Shown here: positions 1 to 6,591 of the stretch, piece by piece
Layout of the letters: the number at the start of each line of letters is the position of its first letter
How positions within the stretch are numbered: the stretch's first letter is position 1
Origin: CASQEL01 sp036655975
GTDB taxonomy: Bacteria; Desulfobacterota; Desulfovibrionia; Desulfovibrionales; Desulfovibrionaceae
Reading direction: 5' to 3'
NCBI GenBank assembly: GCA_036655975.1
Contig: JAVVPD010000065.1
Location: 1 to 12,072 of the forward strand
Length of the DNA stretch: 12,072 nucleotides
Translations under genes and position numbers: made by a program
Notes under the pieces: generated by a model
The model's database searches: none
Told to the model about the DNA's origin: nothing
The model's input: the letters and a program-made list of their open reading frames with translations, nothing else

Positions 1-1
1 G

Positions 2-1153
2 TTCGCCGTACAGCCAGAAACTACCGTAGAAATTTTAAATTTTTTAGTAGCCCTCTGCCCTCCCTTGACAACTTTTATTTTTACCGTGCTGGCCGAAGAA
101 AAACTTGATTCCACGCGCACCGGTAAGGGGCAGGTCAACAGCGCTTTTGATGTGCCCTTTGAAATGCGCTTAGTAAACACCGCAGACATGGCCCGCACCA
201 TGTCACTGGTGAATAGAATGAGCGTCCTAAATATCCCCCTACTCATCACAGGCGAGACCGGTACCGGCAAAAGTATGCTGGCCCGCTATATCCATCAGTG
301 CAGCCCCAGACGCTCGGCAAACTTTGTGAAAGTGAACTGTCCTTCCCTCGTCCCCACCCTGTTTGAAAGCGAAATGTTTGGGCATACCAAGGGCGCGTTC
401 ACAGGAGCCAACACCAAACGCATGGGACGGATAGAGATGGCCCACGAGGGCACCTTGTTTTTGGATGAAATAGCCGAACTTTCGCCAGATATGCAGTGTA
501 AACTCCTGCAAATTCTTGAGGAAAGGTCTTTCGAACGCGTGGGAGAAAGTCACCAGCAATATGTTGATATGCGCCTGATTTCGGCCACCAATGTTGACAT
601 TACCAAGGCGCTGGCGGAAAAAAGATTACGGCAAGACCTCTATTATCGTCTGGCCTCTGTCGTGGTGTTCATGCCCCCGTTGCGCGAACGCAAAAATGAC
701 ATTACCGTACTACTGAATTATTTTATTAATAAATTTGAAATGATGTATTCTATTCCCCGCCCAACCCTCACGGCGGAGGTGCTGGATCTTCTCCACAACT
801 ATGCCTGGCCGGGGAATATCCGTGAATTGCGTAATATCGTCAACCACCTCATTCTCAACGCTATTGATCACCCTCTGACCCCCCGCATGGTACGCGAAAT
901 GCTGTATAACAGCGCAGAAACAGGCATCCCAATAAGCTCCGGCGACACCCCCCTCGCCGAAACAGCAGCGCCCACAGCAGCGCCCGTGCCCTCCCGCCTT
1001 GCCACATTACAAGAACACGAAAAGGCCTACATCCAGCATGTTATTGCTCTGGCCCACGGCAAACTTTCCGGCCCCCAAGGCGCGGCTGCCCTGCTGCATA
1101 TCCCTCGCTCCACCCTACAGCACCGTATCCGCAAGTTGGGAATTCAGGTATAA
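2..1153 (+). CDS. Sigma-54-dependent transcriptional activator (AAA+ / Fis-type HTH), 5' end probably outside window
   Basis: Bacterial enhancer-binding protein that uses ATP hydrolysis to remodel sigma-54 RNA polymerase at -24/-12 promoters. Residues are numbered from a TTG codon at 65. Walker A GETGTGKS is at 63-70, the sigma-54-contacting GAFTGA loop at 110-115, and Walker B LFLDEI at 131-136. A sensor-I-like LISATN is at 171-176, DLYYRL with a candidate arginine finger at 191-196, and WPGNIREL at 248-255. A linker rich in Ala, Pro and Thr (about 285-310) leads to a C-terminal Fis-type helix-turn-helix (about 335-360, GAAALLHIPRSTLQHRIRKL). The frame is open back to base 2 with no stop, and the TTG at 65 has no purine-rich ribosome site, so an N-terminal sensory region probably continues to the left. 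The signal it senses is therefore unknown. Family assignment is secure; target genes are not visible. Confidence 0.93.
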   Translation, partial: FAVQPETTVEILNFLVALCPPLTTFIFTVLAEEKLDSTRTGKGQVNSAFDVPFEMRLVNTADMARTMSLVNRMSVLNIPLLITGETGTGKSMLARYIHQCSPRRSANFVKVNCPSLVPTLFESEMFGHTKGAFTGANTKRMGRIEMAHEGTLFLDEIAELSPDMQCKLLQILEERSFERVGESHQQYVDMRLISATNVDITKALAEKRLRQDLYYRLASVVVFMPPLRERKNDITVLLNYFINKFEMMYSIPRPTLTAEVLDLLHNYAWPGNIRELRNIVNHLILNAIDHPLTPRMVREMLYNSAETGIPISSGDTPLAETAAPTAAPVPSRLATLQEHEKAYIQHVIALAHGKLSGPQGAAALLHIPRSTLQHRIRKLGIQV

Positions 1154-1174
1154 ACAAAAAAGTGCGCGCTATTT

Positions 1175-1240
1175 AGAGCAATGCTCTGGCGACGAGAACC
1201 GTCGCCCGCCCCGTAGGCGTAGGCGAAATTTACTTTCGCC
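1175..1240. repeat. Cluster of three perfect hairpins between convergent genes
   Basis: Three inverted repeats follow each other in the 139-nt convergent intergenic region. AGAGC/GCTCT (1175-1179 with 1183-1187) has a 3-nt loop. GGCGAC/GTCGCC (1188-1193 with 1201-1206) has a 7-nt loop. GGCGAAA/TTTCGCC (1222-1228 with 1234-1240) has a 5-nt loop. For minus-strand transcripts a T6 run follows at 1160-1155, although a GCGCGC stretch separates it from the hairpins. They may stop transcription from both sides or be a dispersed intergenic repeat. No single hairpin is directly followed by a U-tract, so a classical terminator is not proven. Confidence 0.5.
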
Positions 1241-1292
1241 GTAAAGCGCCGGAGGGAGCGTCTGGAATCAAAGAGGCTTTAGAGTATTTTGC

Positions 1293-2399
1293 TTAGGACG
1301 CTTTTTTACGAGAAGCTGTTTTGGAATCGGTGTTTTTAGCGCTTTTTTTCCCGCTCACACCGCTCTTTTTCGAATCAGAAGAAGATTTTTGGGATTTGGA
1401 GGCGGAAGCTTGGCGGGAAGAATCCTTCTTGTCAAGCTTACGTGTTTTGTCCGACTTGTCGGATTTTGTGCTTTTACTGCCTTTATCGACTTTACGTTCT
1501 TTGGTGGACGACTTGCTACGCCGCTCCACCTTGTCGGCCTTATCCTCATCCCTGGCGGCCACAAGACGGGAATGCGCCTTTTTACTGTCTTTCACATCTC
1601 TGTCGGCGCTTCTCCTAGAATTTTTGTCGGATTTTTTTTTGCTCTCTCGGCTTGCTAAAGTACTTTTTTTACTTTTGGAGGATCGGCTGGTCACATTTTT
1701 GGGGCTAGGAGCTTGGTGGGCATAGGCCACGAGCATTTTTTCCGCAGCTTCAATATCGCCCTCATTGCTCACGTTCAGTCGCCGGGCCCCCATTAAGGTT
1801 TGACTAAAATAGGGATCGTCCAGCGAATTGATACGCACGACATTACGTTTACGCGGACTGTGAATAAATTTGCCATCCCCCACATAAATGCCGGTGTGGT
1901 ACCCACGGCGGGGATGTTTGAAAGCCACAATATCACCCGCCTGCATATCATCCACACGCCGCACAAACTTGCCTACCTGCGCTTGTTCACGCGCCGTGCG
2001 CGGTAATTGGATTCCCACATGATTGTATGACCATTGCACAAAACCCGAGCAGTCAAAGCCCCCGCGCCGCGAGGTGCCCCCGCTCACATAGGGCGTGCCC
2101 AAAGCCGTGCGGGCTTTTTGTAATAAATCTCCGGTAGACCCCTTGCCAACCATATCTGTCCGGCTATAGCCCCGTGCCAATTTTTGGCTCAATTGGCTAC
2201 TATTTTCCGGCTCCCACGCACCGTCGTCGTCATCGTCATCGTCATTCATCTGTGCATTGGCGAGCGCCGCCCGAGTGGTATTGTGCAAGACCACGTCATC
2301 CGCAGGCTTTGTTGTTTTAGGGGCGCAGGCACCTAAAAAAAATGTCATACACAGTACAAATACACTACAATATATTGATTTAGCTATGTTTTTTACCAT
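1293..2399 (-). CDS. NlpC/P60 family lipoprotein peptidase with long Lys/Ser-rich tail
   Basis: Predicted outer-envelope lipoprotein with an NlpC/P60 cysteine peptidase domain, a family that cleaves peptidoglycan stem peptides. I chose the ATG at 2399 rather than the upstream GTG/ATG extension at 2459. It has AGAAG about 6 nt before it, and it puts a signal peptide directly at the N-terminus, with lipobox LGAC (lipidated Cys25). The 368-aa protein has a run of seven Asp (53-59), then the NlpC/P60 core (about 90-208). The core carries the catalytic-type Cys117 in FDCSGF, His168 in HTGIYVGDGKFIH and a second His180. Residues 230-368 are a low-complexity tail dominated by Lys, Ser, Arg and Asp, which is unusual for the family and may bind anionic envelope polymers (inference). 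The gene is last in the minus-strand group, 68 nt after the rod-like gene. Confidence 0.9.
   Translation of the reverse strand: MVKNIAKSIYCSVFVLCMTFFLGACAPKTTKPADDVVLHNTTRAALANAQMNDDDDDDDGAWEPENSSQLSQKLARGYSRTDMVGKGSTGDLLQKARTALGTPYVSGGTSRRGGFDCSGFVQWSYNHVGIQLPRTAREQAQVGKFVRRVDDMQAGDIVAFKHPRRGYHTGIYVGDGKFIHSPRKRNVVRINSLDDPYFSQTLMGARRLNVSNEGDIEAAEKMLVAYAHQAPSPKNVTSRSSKSKKSTLASRESKKKSDKNSRRSADRDVKDSKKAHSRLVAARDEDKADKVERRSKSSTKERKVDKGSKSTKSDKSDKTRKLDKKDSSRQASASKSQKSSSDSKKSGVSGKKSAKNTDSKTASRKKAS
2223..2243 (-). repeat. Trinucleotide (GAY)7 tract coding for seven Asp
   Basis: Seven successive GAC/GAT codons in the NlpC/P60 lipoprotein gene form a near-perfect 3-nt tandem repeat. Copy changes would stay in frame, so the tract could vary in length between strains without breaking the gene. 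It lies in the linker between the lipidated N-terminus and the catalytic domain. Confidence 0.6.
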
Positions 2400-2467
2400 A
2401 ATTACTTCTATATGCGTTAGTTGGACTGTCAAAGGCGGCAGATATACATGGCAGAGCACACGTAAGA

Positions 2468-2887
2468 CTAAGCCCGGATATCAACAAGAGTACCCAGCAT
2501 GGCATCCCACGTTTGCACAGACACGGCATTGGCCTCATAGGCACGCTGCGTGGCAATCATGGTGCTGAATTCACGCGACAGCTCGGTATTACTGCTGTCT
2601 AAAGCCTCGGGTGGCACCACAAAGCTCCTATTCACAGCATCGGCGGCAGTGGCACTGCCGTTCACCCTGTCAGAAAAAGGTAAGGCGGCTTCCTCTATCG
2701 AGCTGACCCGCACCCCTTGCCCTTGCGGGCCCGTTTCATACCCCACCTGCAAAGGATCAAAGCCCGCAGTATTGATGTTGGCAATATTGTGTGCACTGGC
2801 ATTCATACCCTGCCCAAAAGCCTGCAAGGCTGAAGCCGCGCTATACGCTGCCGCACCTGAGCTTGCTGCAAAAGGACTTATAGTCAT
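2468..2887 (-). CDS. Short flagellar basal-body rod family protein (FlgC-like)
   Basis: A 139-aa protein with both hallmark ends of flagellar rod/hook proteins. Near the N-terminus (29-43) is ASAHNIANINTAGF, matching the family signature for the rod N-terminal helix (S-x-N-I-A-N-x-N-T-x-G-F). At the C-terminus is ELSREFSTMIATQRAYEANAVSVQTWDAM, matching the axial-protein C-terminal helix (E-F-x-x-x-I-x-x-Q-R-x-y-x-A-N). The middle is short, so the size fits FlgC or a minimal rod-like paralogue. The sequence between the helices is not typical enough for me to name flgC. The start is supported by AGGAG about 8 nt upstream of the ATG. No other flagellar gene is nearby, so it is an orphan copy. 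It lies 64 nt after folE2, probably in the same transcript. Confidence 0.78.
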   Translation of the reverse strand: MTISPFAASSGAAAYSAASALQAFGQGMNASAHNIANINTAGFDPLQVGYETGPQGQGVRVSSIEEAALPFSDRVNGSATAADAVNRSFVVPPEALDSSNTELSREFSTMIATQRAYEANAVSVQTWDAMLGTLVDIRA

Positions 2888-2951
2888 ACCCTACACTCCT
2901 GCTAGACTTTGTCTCCAATTTTTCTACCGTACCCGCATACAGAATGCAAGT

Positions 2952-3725
2952 CTAAGCGAGGGTTCTTTCAATGCACGCAAAGGCATTGTGACAATGGATG
3001 GATTCAAAACTTTCCACCTCCACCCGAAACCAAGATATTTGCGGGTGCTCTGCAAGACGTACAGCCACCGCGCGCACCACATCTTCCACAAAAGTCGGGT
3101 TTGCAAAGGCCTGTTCTGTCACAAATTTTTCGTCTTCGCGCTTCAGCAAAGTATATACCTGCGCCGAACCGCCGGACTCGGCAATTTCAATAAATTCTTC
3201 CAACCACGAAAAACCCTTCATCCGCACCGCCAAGTGCACCACTGTGCGTTGTCCGTGCGCGCCCTCCACACTAATGGCTTTAGAACAGGGGCATACCGTG
3301 GTGACCGGCACATCCACTTCTAACAAAAATTCCGGTTTACTGTCTGTCATGTCGCCCGTAAGGCGGCATTGGTACCACACCAGCCCAGAACTGCCCGAGG
3401 CCGGCGCTTCCTTCCGCATGAAATACGGAAAACGGAAGACAACATAAGCCCGATTCGCGCCCAAACGCGTTTTCACATCTTCCAGCAGGGTCTTTACCGA
3501 ATGATAATCCAGCTCCTCCCCCCAATTTTCTAGAGCCTCCACAAAACGGCTCATATGCGTACCCTTGAAAGACGACGGTAATTCCACACCCATGTCCACT
3601 GTGGCAACCGTATGCTGCCGCCCCTGCGCCCGATCACGCACCAGCAAAGGCAAATGCAAATCTTTCACCCCTACCTTATCAATACATAAGGCAATACGGG
3701 GAGGCCCGCTTTGTACGTCTTCCAT
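2952..3725 (-). CDS. folE2: GTP cyclohydrolase FolE2 (type IB)
   Basis: Converts GTP to 7,8-dihydroneopterin triphosphate, the first step of tetrahydrofolate synthesis and of queuosine-type deazapurine synthesis; cytoplasmic. The 257-aa length is normal for FolE2. Family motifs occur in the expected order: KGTHMSRF (54-61), CPCSKAIS (145-152) with the metal-site cysteine region, GAHGQR (155-160), LKREDEKFVTEQAF (194-207) followed by NPTFVED, and ESFESIHCHNAFA (238-250). The family is unrelated in sequence to zinc-dependent FolE and works with other divalent metals. The ATG overlaps the nikR stop as TAATG, with AGGA inside the end of nikR as ribosome site, so the two are probably translationally coupled. 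Confidence 0.95.
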   Translation of the reverse strand: MEDVQSGPPRIALCIDKVGVKDLHLPLLVRDRAQGRQHTVATVDMGVELPSSFKGTHMSRFVEALENWGEELDYHSVKTLLEDVKTRLGANRAYVVFRFPYFMRKEAPASGSSGLVWYQCRLTGDMTDSKPEFLLEVDVPVTTVCPCSKAISVEGAHGQRTVVHLAVRMKGFSWLEEFIEIAESGGSAQVYTLLKREDEKFVTEQAFANPTFVEDVVRAVAVRLAEHPQISWFRVEVESFESIHCHNAFACIERTLA

Positions 3726-4144
3726 TATACTAAATCCTGTCCGGTTGTGGTCAATGAAAATGCGCCGTGCTTCACGCCGCGAATGGCTATCAGACTGTCC
3801 GCCAATTTACGTATCCGCGCGGGCGCGCCCTTCAATAACAAAACTTCAAGACAATTATGATGATCCAAGTGGGCATGCAAAGTCGCAATAATACAATCAT
3901 GGTCATCATGCTGGGCATTAACAAGCTTACGGGTCACGTCATTTTTGTGATGGTCATAGACCAAGGTCAAGGTTCCCGCCGCTTCACCCTCGCCTTTTTC
4001 CCACATATCTTCAATCAGCGCCTTACGGATCAAATCACGCAAGGCCTCAGAACGATTGGCACAGCCCCGCCGTGCACACATAGCGTCAAAAGGTTCTAGC
4101 AATTGCTCGTCCAACGACACTCCAAAACGAATCAATTTACTCAC
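3725..4144 (-). CDS. nikR: Nickel-responsive transcriptional regulator NikR
   Basis: Ribbon-helix-helix repressor with a C-terminal ACT-like nickel-binding domain; in known members it represses nickel uptake genes when nickel is sufficient. In 139 aa the N-terminal RHH segment (about 2-45: IRFGVSLDEQLLEPFD, then RSEALRDLIRKAL) is followed by the metal domain. Its ligand pattern lines up with E. coli H76, H87, H89 and C95 at H79, H90, H92 and C98 (motif HAHLDHHNC). The start is GTG, with AAGGAG at 4157-4152 and a 7-nt spacer. An 18-nt inverted repeat (4157-4174) sits directly upstream of that ribosome site. No nickel transporter is in view; the gene is instead coupled to folE2. Confidence 0.94.
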   Translation of the reverse strand: MSKLIRFGVSLDEQLLEPFDAMCARRGCANRSEALRDLIRKALIEDMWEKGEGEAAGTLTLVYDHHKNDVTRKLVNAQHDDHDCIIATLHAHLDHHNCLEVLLLKGAPARIRKLADSLIAIRGVKHGAFSLTTTGQDLV

Positions 4145-4156
4145 GGTGCATCTCCT

Positions 4157-4174
4157 TGGAATATCCCCATTCCA
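4157..4174. promoter_or_regulatory. Inverted repeat directly upstream of the nikR ribosome site
   Basis: TGGAAT (4157-4162) and ATTCCA (4169-4174) are perfect 6-nt arms around a 6-nt spacer, directly adjoining the AAGGAG of nikR. It could be an operator or an mRNA hairpin influencing nikR/folE2 translation. It does not match the long-spaced NikR operator known from E. coli (GTATGA-N16-TCATAC), so autoregulation by NikR at this site is not supported. Confidence 0.35.
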
Positions 4175-4180
4175 CGCTTG

Positions 4181-4870
4181 TTAGCGTAGCGGCGGACACA
4201 ATTCCCAAACGTGAACAGTCACGCGGGCGGGTTGGGCATACAGAGGATCAACCACCTGACTGTGCACCCTTTTGCCGCTCCAGCCGCGTTGTAAAAAACC
4301 TGCTCGAAAAGCTTCGTACACCGTGCGGCAGGGTTCAGCCACCCAAGCCCGCCCTTGGGGAGCCAGAGAATATTCCAAAAAATCCAGTACAGGCTTCACA
4401 AAACGGGTTTCGTACATGATATCGCCGCCCCACACCCGAGCAATGCTGCCACGGGCCACGGCAGGCCGCCGCCAGTCCATCACAGTCCACAGCGGCTGGG
4501 AAATATTATTGAGGACGGCATTTTTACGCGCAAAGCGCAGCGCGGCTTCCTCATAATCCATAGCAAGAACTTGAGCCCCCAGCCATTGTCCAACCATGGC
4601 GGTCAGTCCGAGGCCACAGCCCAAATCAAGACAAGCCTTACCCGCTATGCTGTCACGCTGTTGATACAGCCACTGCGCCAGCGCCACACTGGCAGGCCAC
4701 AATTCCGTCCAATAGGGCAGGCGTTCGTCGTCTACAAAGTCTGCGGACAAAGGCAGCTCTGTCATGGCTTCCCACAGGCTTTCAAGATCTGCGGCGCGTT
4801 CCAGCTCCCAGAGGCGATTACAGGCCTGCACTTGAATATACGGTGTATAGGCTTGAGCCTGCGGGCTCAT
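4181..4870 (-). CDS. Class I SAM-dependent methyltransferase (lysine-methyltransferase-like family)
   Basis: A 229-aa Rossmann-fold methyltransferase. Motif I LDLGCGLGLT is at 81-90, the acidic residue ending strand 2 is D105 (AMDYEEAAL), and GGDIMYE at 148-154 resembles the post-II/IV region. The segment PYWTELWPASVALAQWL (52-68) is the pre-motif typical of the Methyltransf_16 / ETF-beta lysine methyltransferase-like group. The substrate is therefore likely a protein or small molecule, but I cannot name it. The ATG at 4870 is preferred over an in-frame extension to 4948 because it is preceded by GGAGG at the usual distance and starts 1 nt after the stop of the upstream MoaD/ThiS-like gene. 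This spacing implies a shared transcript and coupled translation. Confidence 0.88.
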   Translation of the reverse strand: MSPQAQAYTPYIQVQACNRLWELERAADLESLWEAMTELPLSADFVDDERLPYWTELWPASVALAQWLYQQRDSIAGKACLDLGCGLGLTAMVGQWLGAQVLAMDYEEAALRFARKNAVLNNISQPLWTVMDWRRPAVARGSIARVWGGDIMYETRFVKPVLDFLEYSLAPQGRAWVAEPCRTVYEAFRAGFLQRGWSGKRVHSQVVDPLYAQPARVTVHVWELCPPLR

Positions 4871-4871
4871 G

Positions 4872-5096
4872 TTAACCTCCACCCACAGCGGGGATAAGGC
4901 CCAAACGGTCACCATTGTGCAGGGAACTTGCGGGTTCGCCATGCACACCGTTGATAAAAATAATTTTTACTTCTTCTGGAGCAATAGTCAGCATATCTAT
5001 AACCGTTGCCACAGTGGCATCATCGGGTATGGTTAAAAAACCTTCCTTAGGCGCATAGCAGGCTAAGGAAGCAAAGCACTTGAGTTCAATACGCAT
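4872..5096 (-). CDS. MoaD/ThiS family ubiquitin-like sulfur carrier
   Basis: A 74-aa beta-grasp protein. It begins MRIELKCFASLA, has the internal VKIIFINGV strand (43-51), the GDRLGLIPAV segment (62-71) and ends in Gly-Gly-Gly. Family members carry sulfur as a C-terminal thiocarboxylate, for molybdopterin (MoaD), thiamine (ThiS) or other pathways. The sequence does not decide which, so no symbol is given. The ATG at 5096 has GGAGG about 7 nt upstream. The longer in-frame start at 5219 gives a non-homologous-looking N-terminus and is rejected. The gene is first in the minus-strand group, facing the divergent region. No activating enzyme (MoeB/ThiF-like) is in the window. Confidence 0.82.
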   Translation of the reverse strand: MRIELKCFASLACYAPKEGFLTIPDDATVATVIDMLTIAPEEVKIIFINGVHGEPASSLHNGDRLGLIPAVGGG

Positions 5097-5266
5097 AAAA
5101 ACCCTCCCATGGTGGTGCATCATAGCCGCTTCCGCGCCGCCCCACAAGTCCCTGATGGAGCGCGTTATGCCATTGTGTATACGCGCTGATTCTGATAAAG
5201 CACACCCGTTCACCTTCACGCAACCCTTGCCTACAGCTGCGTTCCACGCGGCTCAATGAGATGTAT
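5097..5266. promoter_or_regulatory. Divergent intergenic region between the carrier gene and cvpA
   Basis: This 170-nt stretch separates two divergent transcription units and must carry promoters for both. I see no convincing -35/-10 pair or -24/-12 sigma-54 element and no terminator-like hairpin. The only clear signals are the ribosome site of the carrier gene at its left end and a weak GAG (5258-5260) before the cvpA ATG. Confidence 0.5.
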
Positions 5267-5755
5267 ATGTCACTTAACTATTTTGATATTGCCGTTCTGT
5301 GTATCTTATCCATGTTTTCCCTGCGTGGCCTCATCCGTGGCTTTGTGGCGGAAGTAGCCGGAGTGGTCGCCATTATTGGCGGTTTATGGTACGCACGGCG
5401 CAGTTTCATGATGGTGGCTGACTATTTGACCTTTATTCCCGACCCCACATGGCGTCAAATTGTCGCCTATGTCCTTATTTTTCTAGCTATTATGCTTCTT
5501 GTGGGGATTATTGCCCGCATTTTACGCAAGGTGCTCGAATTTTCCTTTGTGGCTTGGGTGGACAAATTGGCTGGGGCTTTGACCGGCGCGTTTAAAGGTT
5601 TGGTAATTTGCTCCGTATTGCTCATTTTGGTGCAGGCCTTTTTGCCGGACGCGACCTTTGTACGCGATTCCCGCGTTATTCCCTATCTTACCGCTGTAAT
5701 GGAGCAGGTCAAAAGTTATCTGCCCCCTGATATTATCAGTAAACTTCATCTTTGA
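5267..5755 (+). CDS. CvpA family membrane protein
   Basis: A 162-aa inner-membrane protein of the CvpA/colicin V production family. It has the typical N-terminus (YFDIAVLCILSMFSLRGLIRGF, residues 5-26) and hydrophobic segments near 8-22, 28-44, 64-86 and 103-127. Between the third and fourth lies the family's characteristic amphipathic loop (WVDKLAGALTGAFKGLV, 97-113). Its biochemical role is not settled; the family is linked to envelope stress and colicin V export. The ATG at 5267 is chosen over the ATG at 5261 because GAG at 5258-5260 is better spaced. mazG starts 8 nt after the stop, so the two are probably co-transcribed. Confidence 0.85.
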   Translation: MSLNYFDIAVLCILSMFSLRGLIRGFVAEVAGVVAIIGGLWYARRSFMMVADYLTFIPDPTWRQIVAYVLIFLAIMLLVGIIARILRKVLEFSFVAWVDKLAGALTGAFKGLVICSVLLILVQAFLPDATFVRDSRVIPYLTAVMEQVKSYLPPDIISKLHL

Positions 5756-5763
5756 GGATTATT

Positions 5764-6591
5764 ATGGAAAACACCGCATTGACGAAACTCCAAAGCATCA
5801 TCGACCGCCTGATCGGCCCGGACGGTTGCCCGTGGGATAAAGAGCAAAGCCCTGAATCCCTTGCTGATTATGTTATTGAAGAAAGCCACGAACTGGTGGA
5901 AGCCATCCGCTCGGGCCATGTGCAGGACGTGCGCTCAGAATTGGGCGACGTGGCTTTTTTACTCCTCTTCATCGCCCGCCTGTATGAAAAAAAACACGCT
6001 TTCAACTGGGAAGACGCCCTGAGCGATAATGCCGAAAAAATGATCCGCCGCCATCCCCATGTGTTCGGTGACGCCCATTTTGAGAATAAGGAAGAACAAT
6101 TACGCGCTTGGGAAAGCATCAAAAGAGCGGAAAAAAAGACGACAGAAGCCAATGATGACTCGACAGACACCCCCCCCACATCCGCTGCCGGCATTTTTGA
6201 CAGCCTGCCCAAGGGACTGCCCCCGCTGATCAAGGCCTATCGCATCCATTCCAAAGCGGCACGCGTGGGCTTCACCTGGCCCGAAGATCAGGACGTGGAG
6301 CAGCAGGTAGAAGCCGAATGGCTGGAATGGCTGGACGTGGCCGCTACAGATAACAAAGCCGCCCAGCAACACGAATTAGGCGATATGCTCTTCACCTTGG
6401 TGGAATTAGGCCGGCGCAAAGGTCTCAAGGCCAATGAAGCCCTTGATTACGCCACCATGCGTTTTTTAGATCGTTTTGCGCGCATGGAAGCCCTAGCGCG
6501 TGAACGCAAGCTCGATTTCCCCAACCTTTCGCTAGACGATAAAGACGACCTATGGAACGAAGTAAAAGCCGCCGAGGTAAAGCCTGCGTAA
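5764..6591 (+). CDS. mazG: Nucleoside triphosphate pyrophosphohydrolase MazG
   Basis: Hydrolyses (d)NTPs to NMPs and pyrophosphate, removing non-canonical nucleotides; known members also counter (p)ppGpp effects. The 275-aa two-domain form has GPDGCPWDKEQ (18-28), then the first metal-binding set EESHE (39-43) and SELGD (58-62). A linker (about 125-150) has a Thr/Pro/Asp-rich stretch. The second domain (LPPLIKAYRIHSKAARVGFTW, 152-172) has E185, E188 and HELGD (203-207). In its first acidic motif an Ala (184) stands where an EE pair is usual. The start is ATG at 5764 with GAGG at 5754-5757. A longer in-frame TTG at 5752 is rejected. Its last 40 nt overlap the start of the following lipoprotein gene. 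Confidence 0.94.
   Translation: MENTALTKLQSIIDRLIGPDGCPWDKEQSPESLADYVIEESHELVEAIRSGHVQDVRSELGDVAFLLLFIARLYEKKHAFNWEDALSDNAEKMIRRHPHVFGDAHFENKEEQLRAWESIKRAEKKTTEANDDSTDTPPTSAAGIFDSLPKGLPPLIKAYRIHSKAARVGFTWPEDQDVEQQVEAEWLEWLDVAATDNKAAQQHELGDMLFTLVELGRRKGLKANEALDYATMRFLDRFARMEALARERKLDFPNLSLDDKDDLWNEVKAAEVKPA

Noticed and set aside
65..70. TTGACA resembling a -35 box
   Set aside because: No -10 element follows at a usual spacing, and the site lies in an open coding frame.
1321..1725. 134-aa plus-strand open frame rich in Leu, Ser and Phe
   Set aside because: It is the complement of the Lys/Ser-rich coding tail of the NlpC/P60 gene, which explains its odd composition.
2400..2459. N-terminal extension of the NlpC/P60 lipoprotein
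   Set aside because: It would place 20 extra residues before the signal peptide, which starts naturally at the ATG at 2399.
2550..3323. 257-aa open frame on the plus strand
   Set aside because: It lies opposite the rod-like gene and folE2, both of which have clear family motifs and ribosome sites. Its translation has no recognisable domain.
4871..4948. N-terminal extension of the methyltransferase
   Set aside because: It would overlap the upstream carrier gene; the ATG at 4870 has an ideal ribosome site.
5097..5219. N-terminal extension of the MoaD/ThiS-like protein
   Set aside because: The extension is not like the family, while the ATG at 5096 has a good GGAGG and gives the usual 74-aa size.
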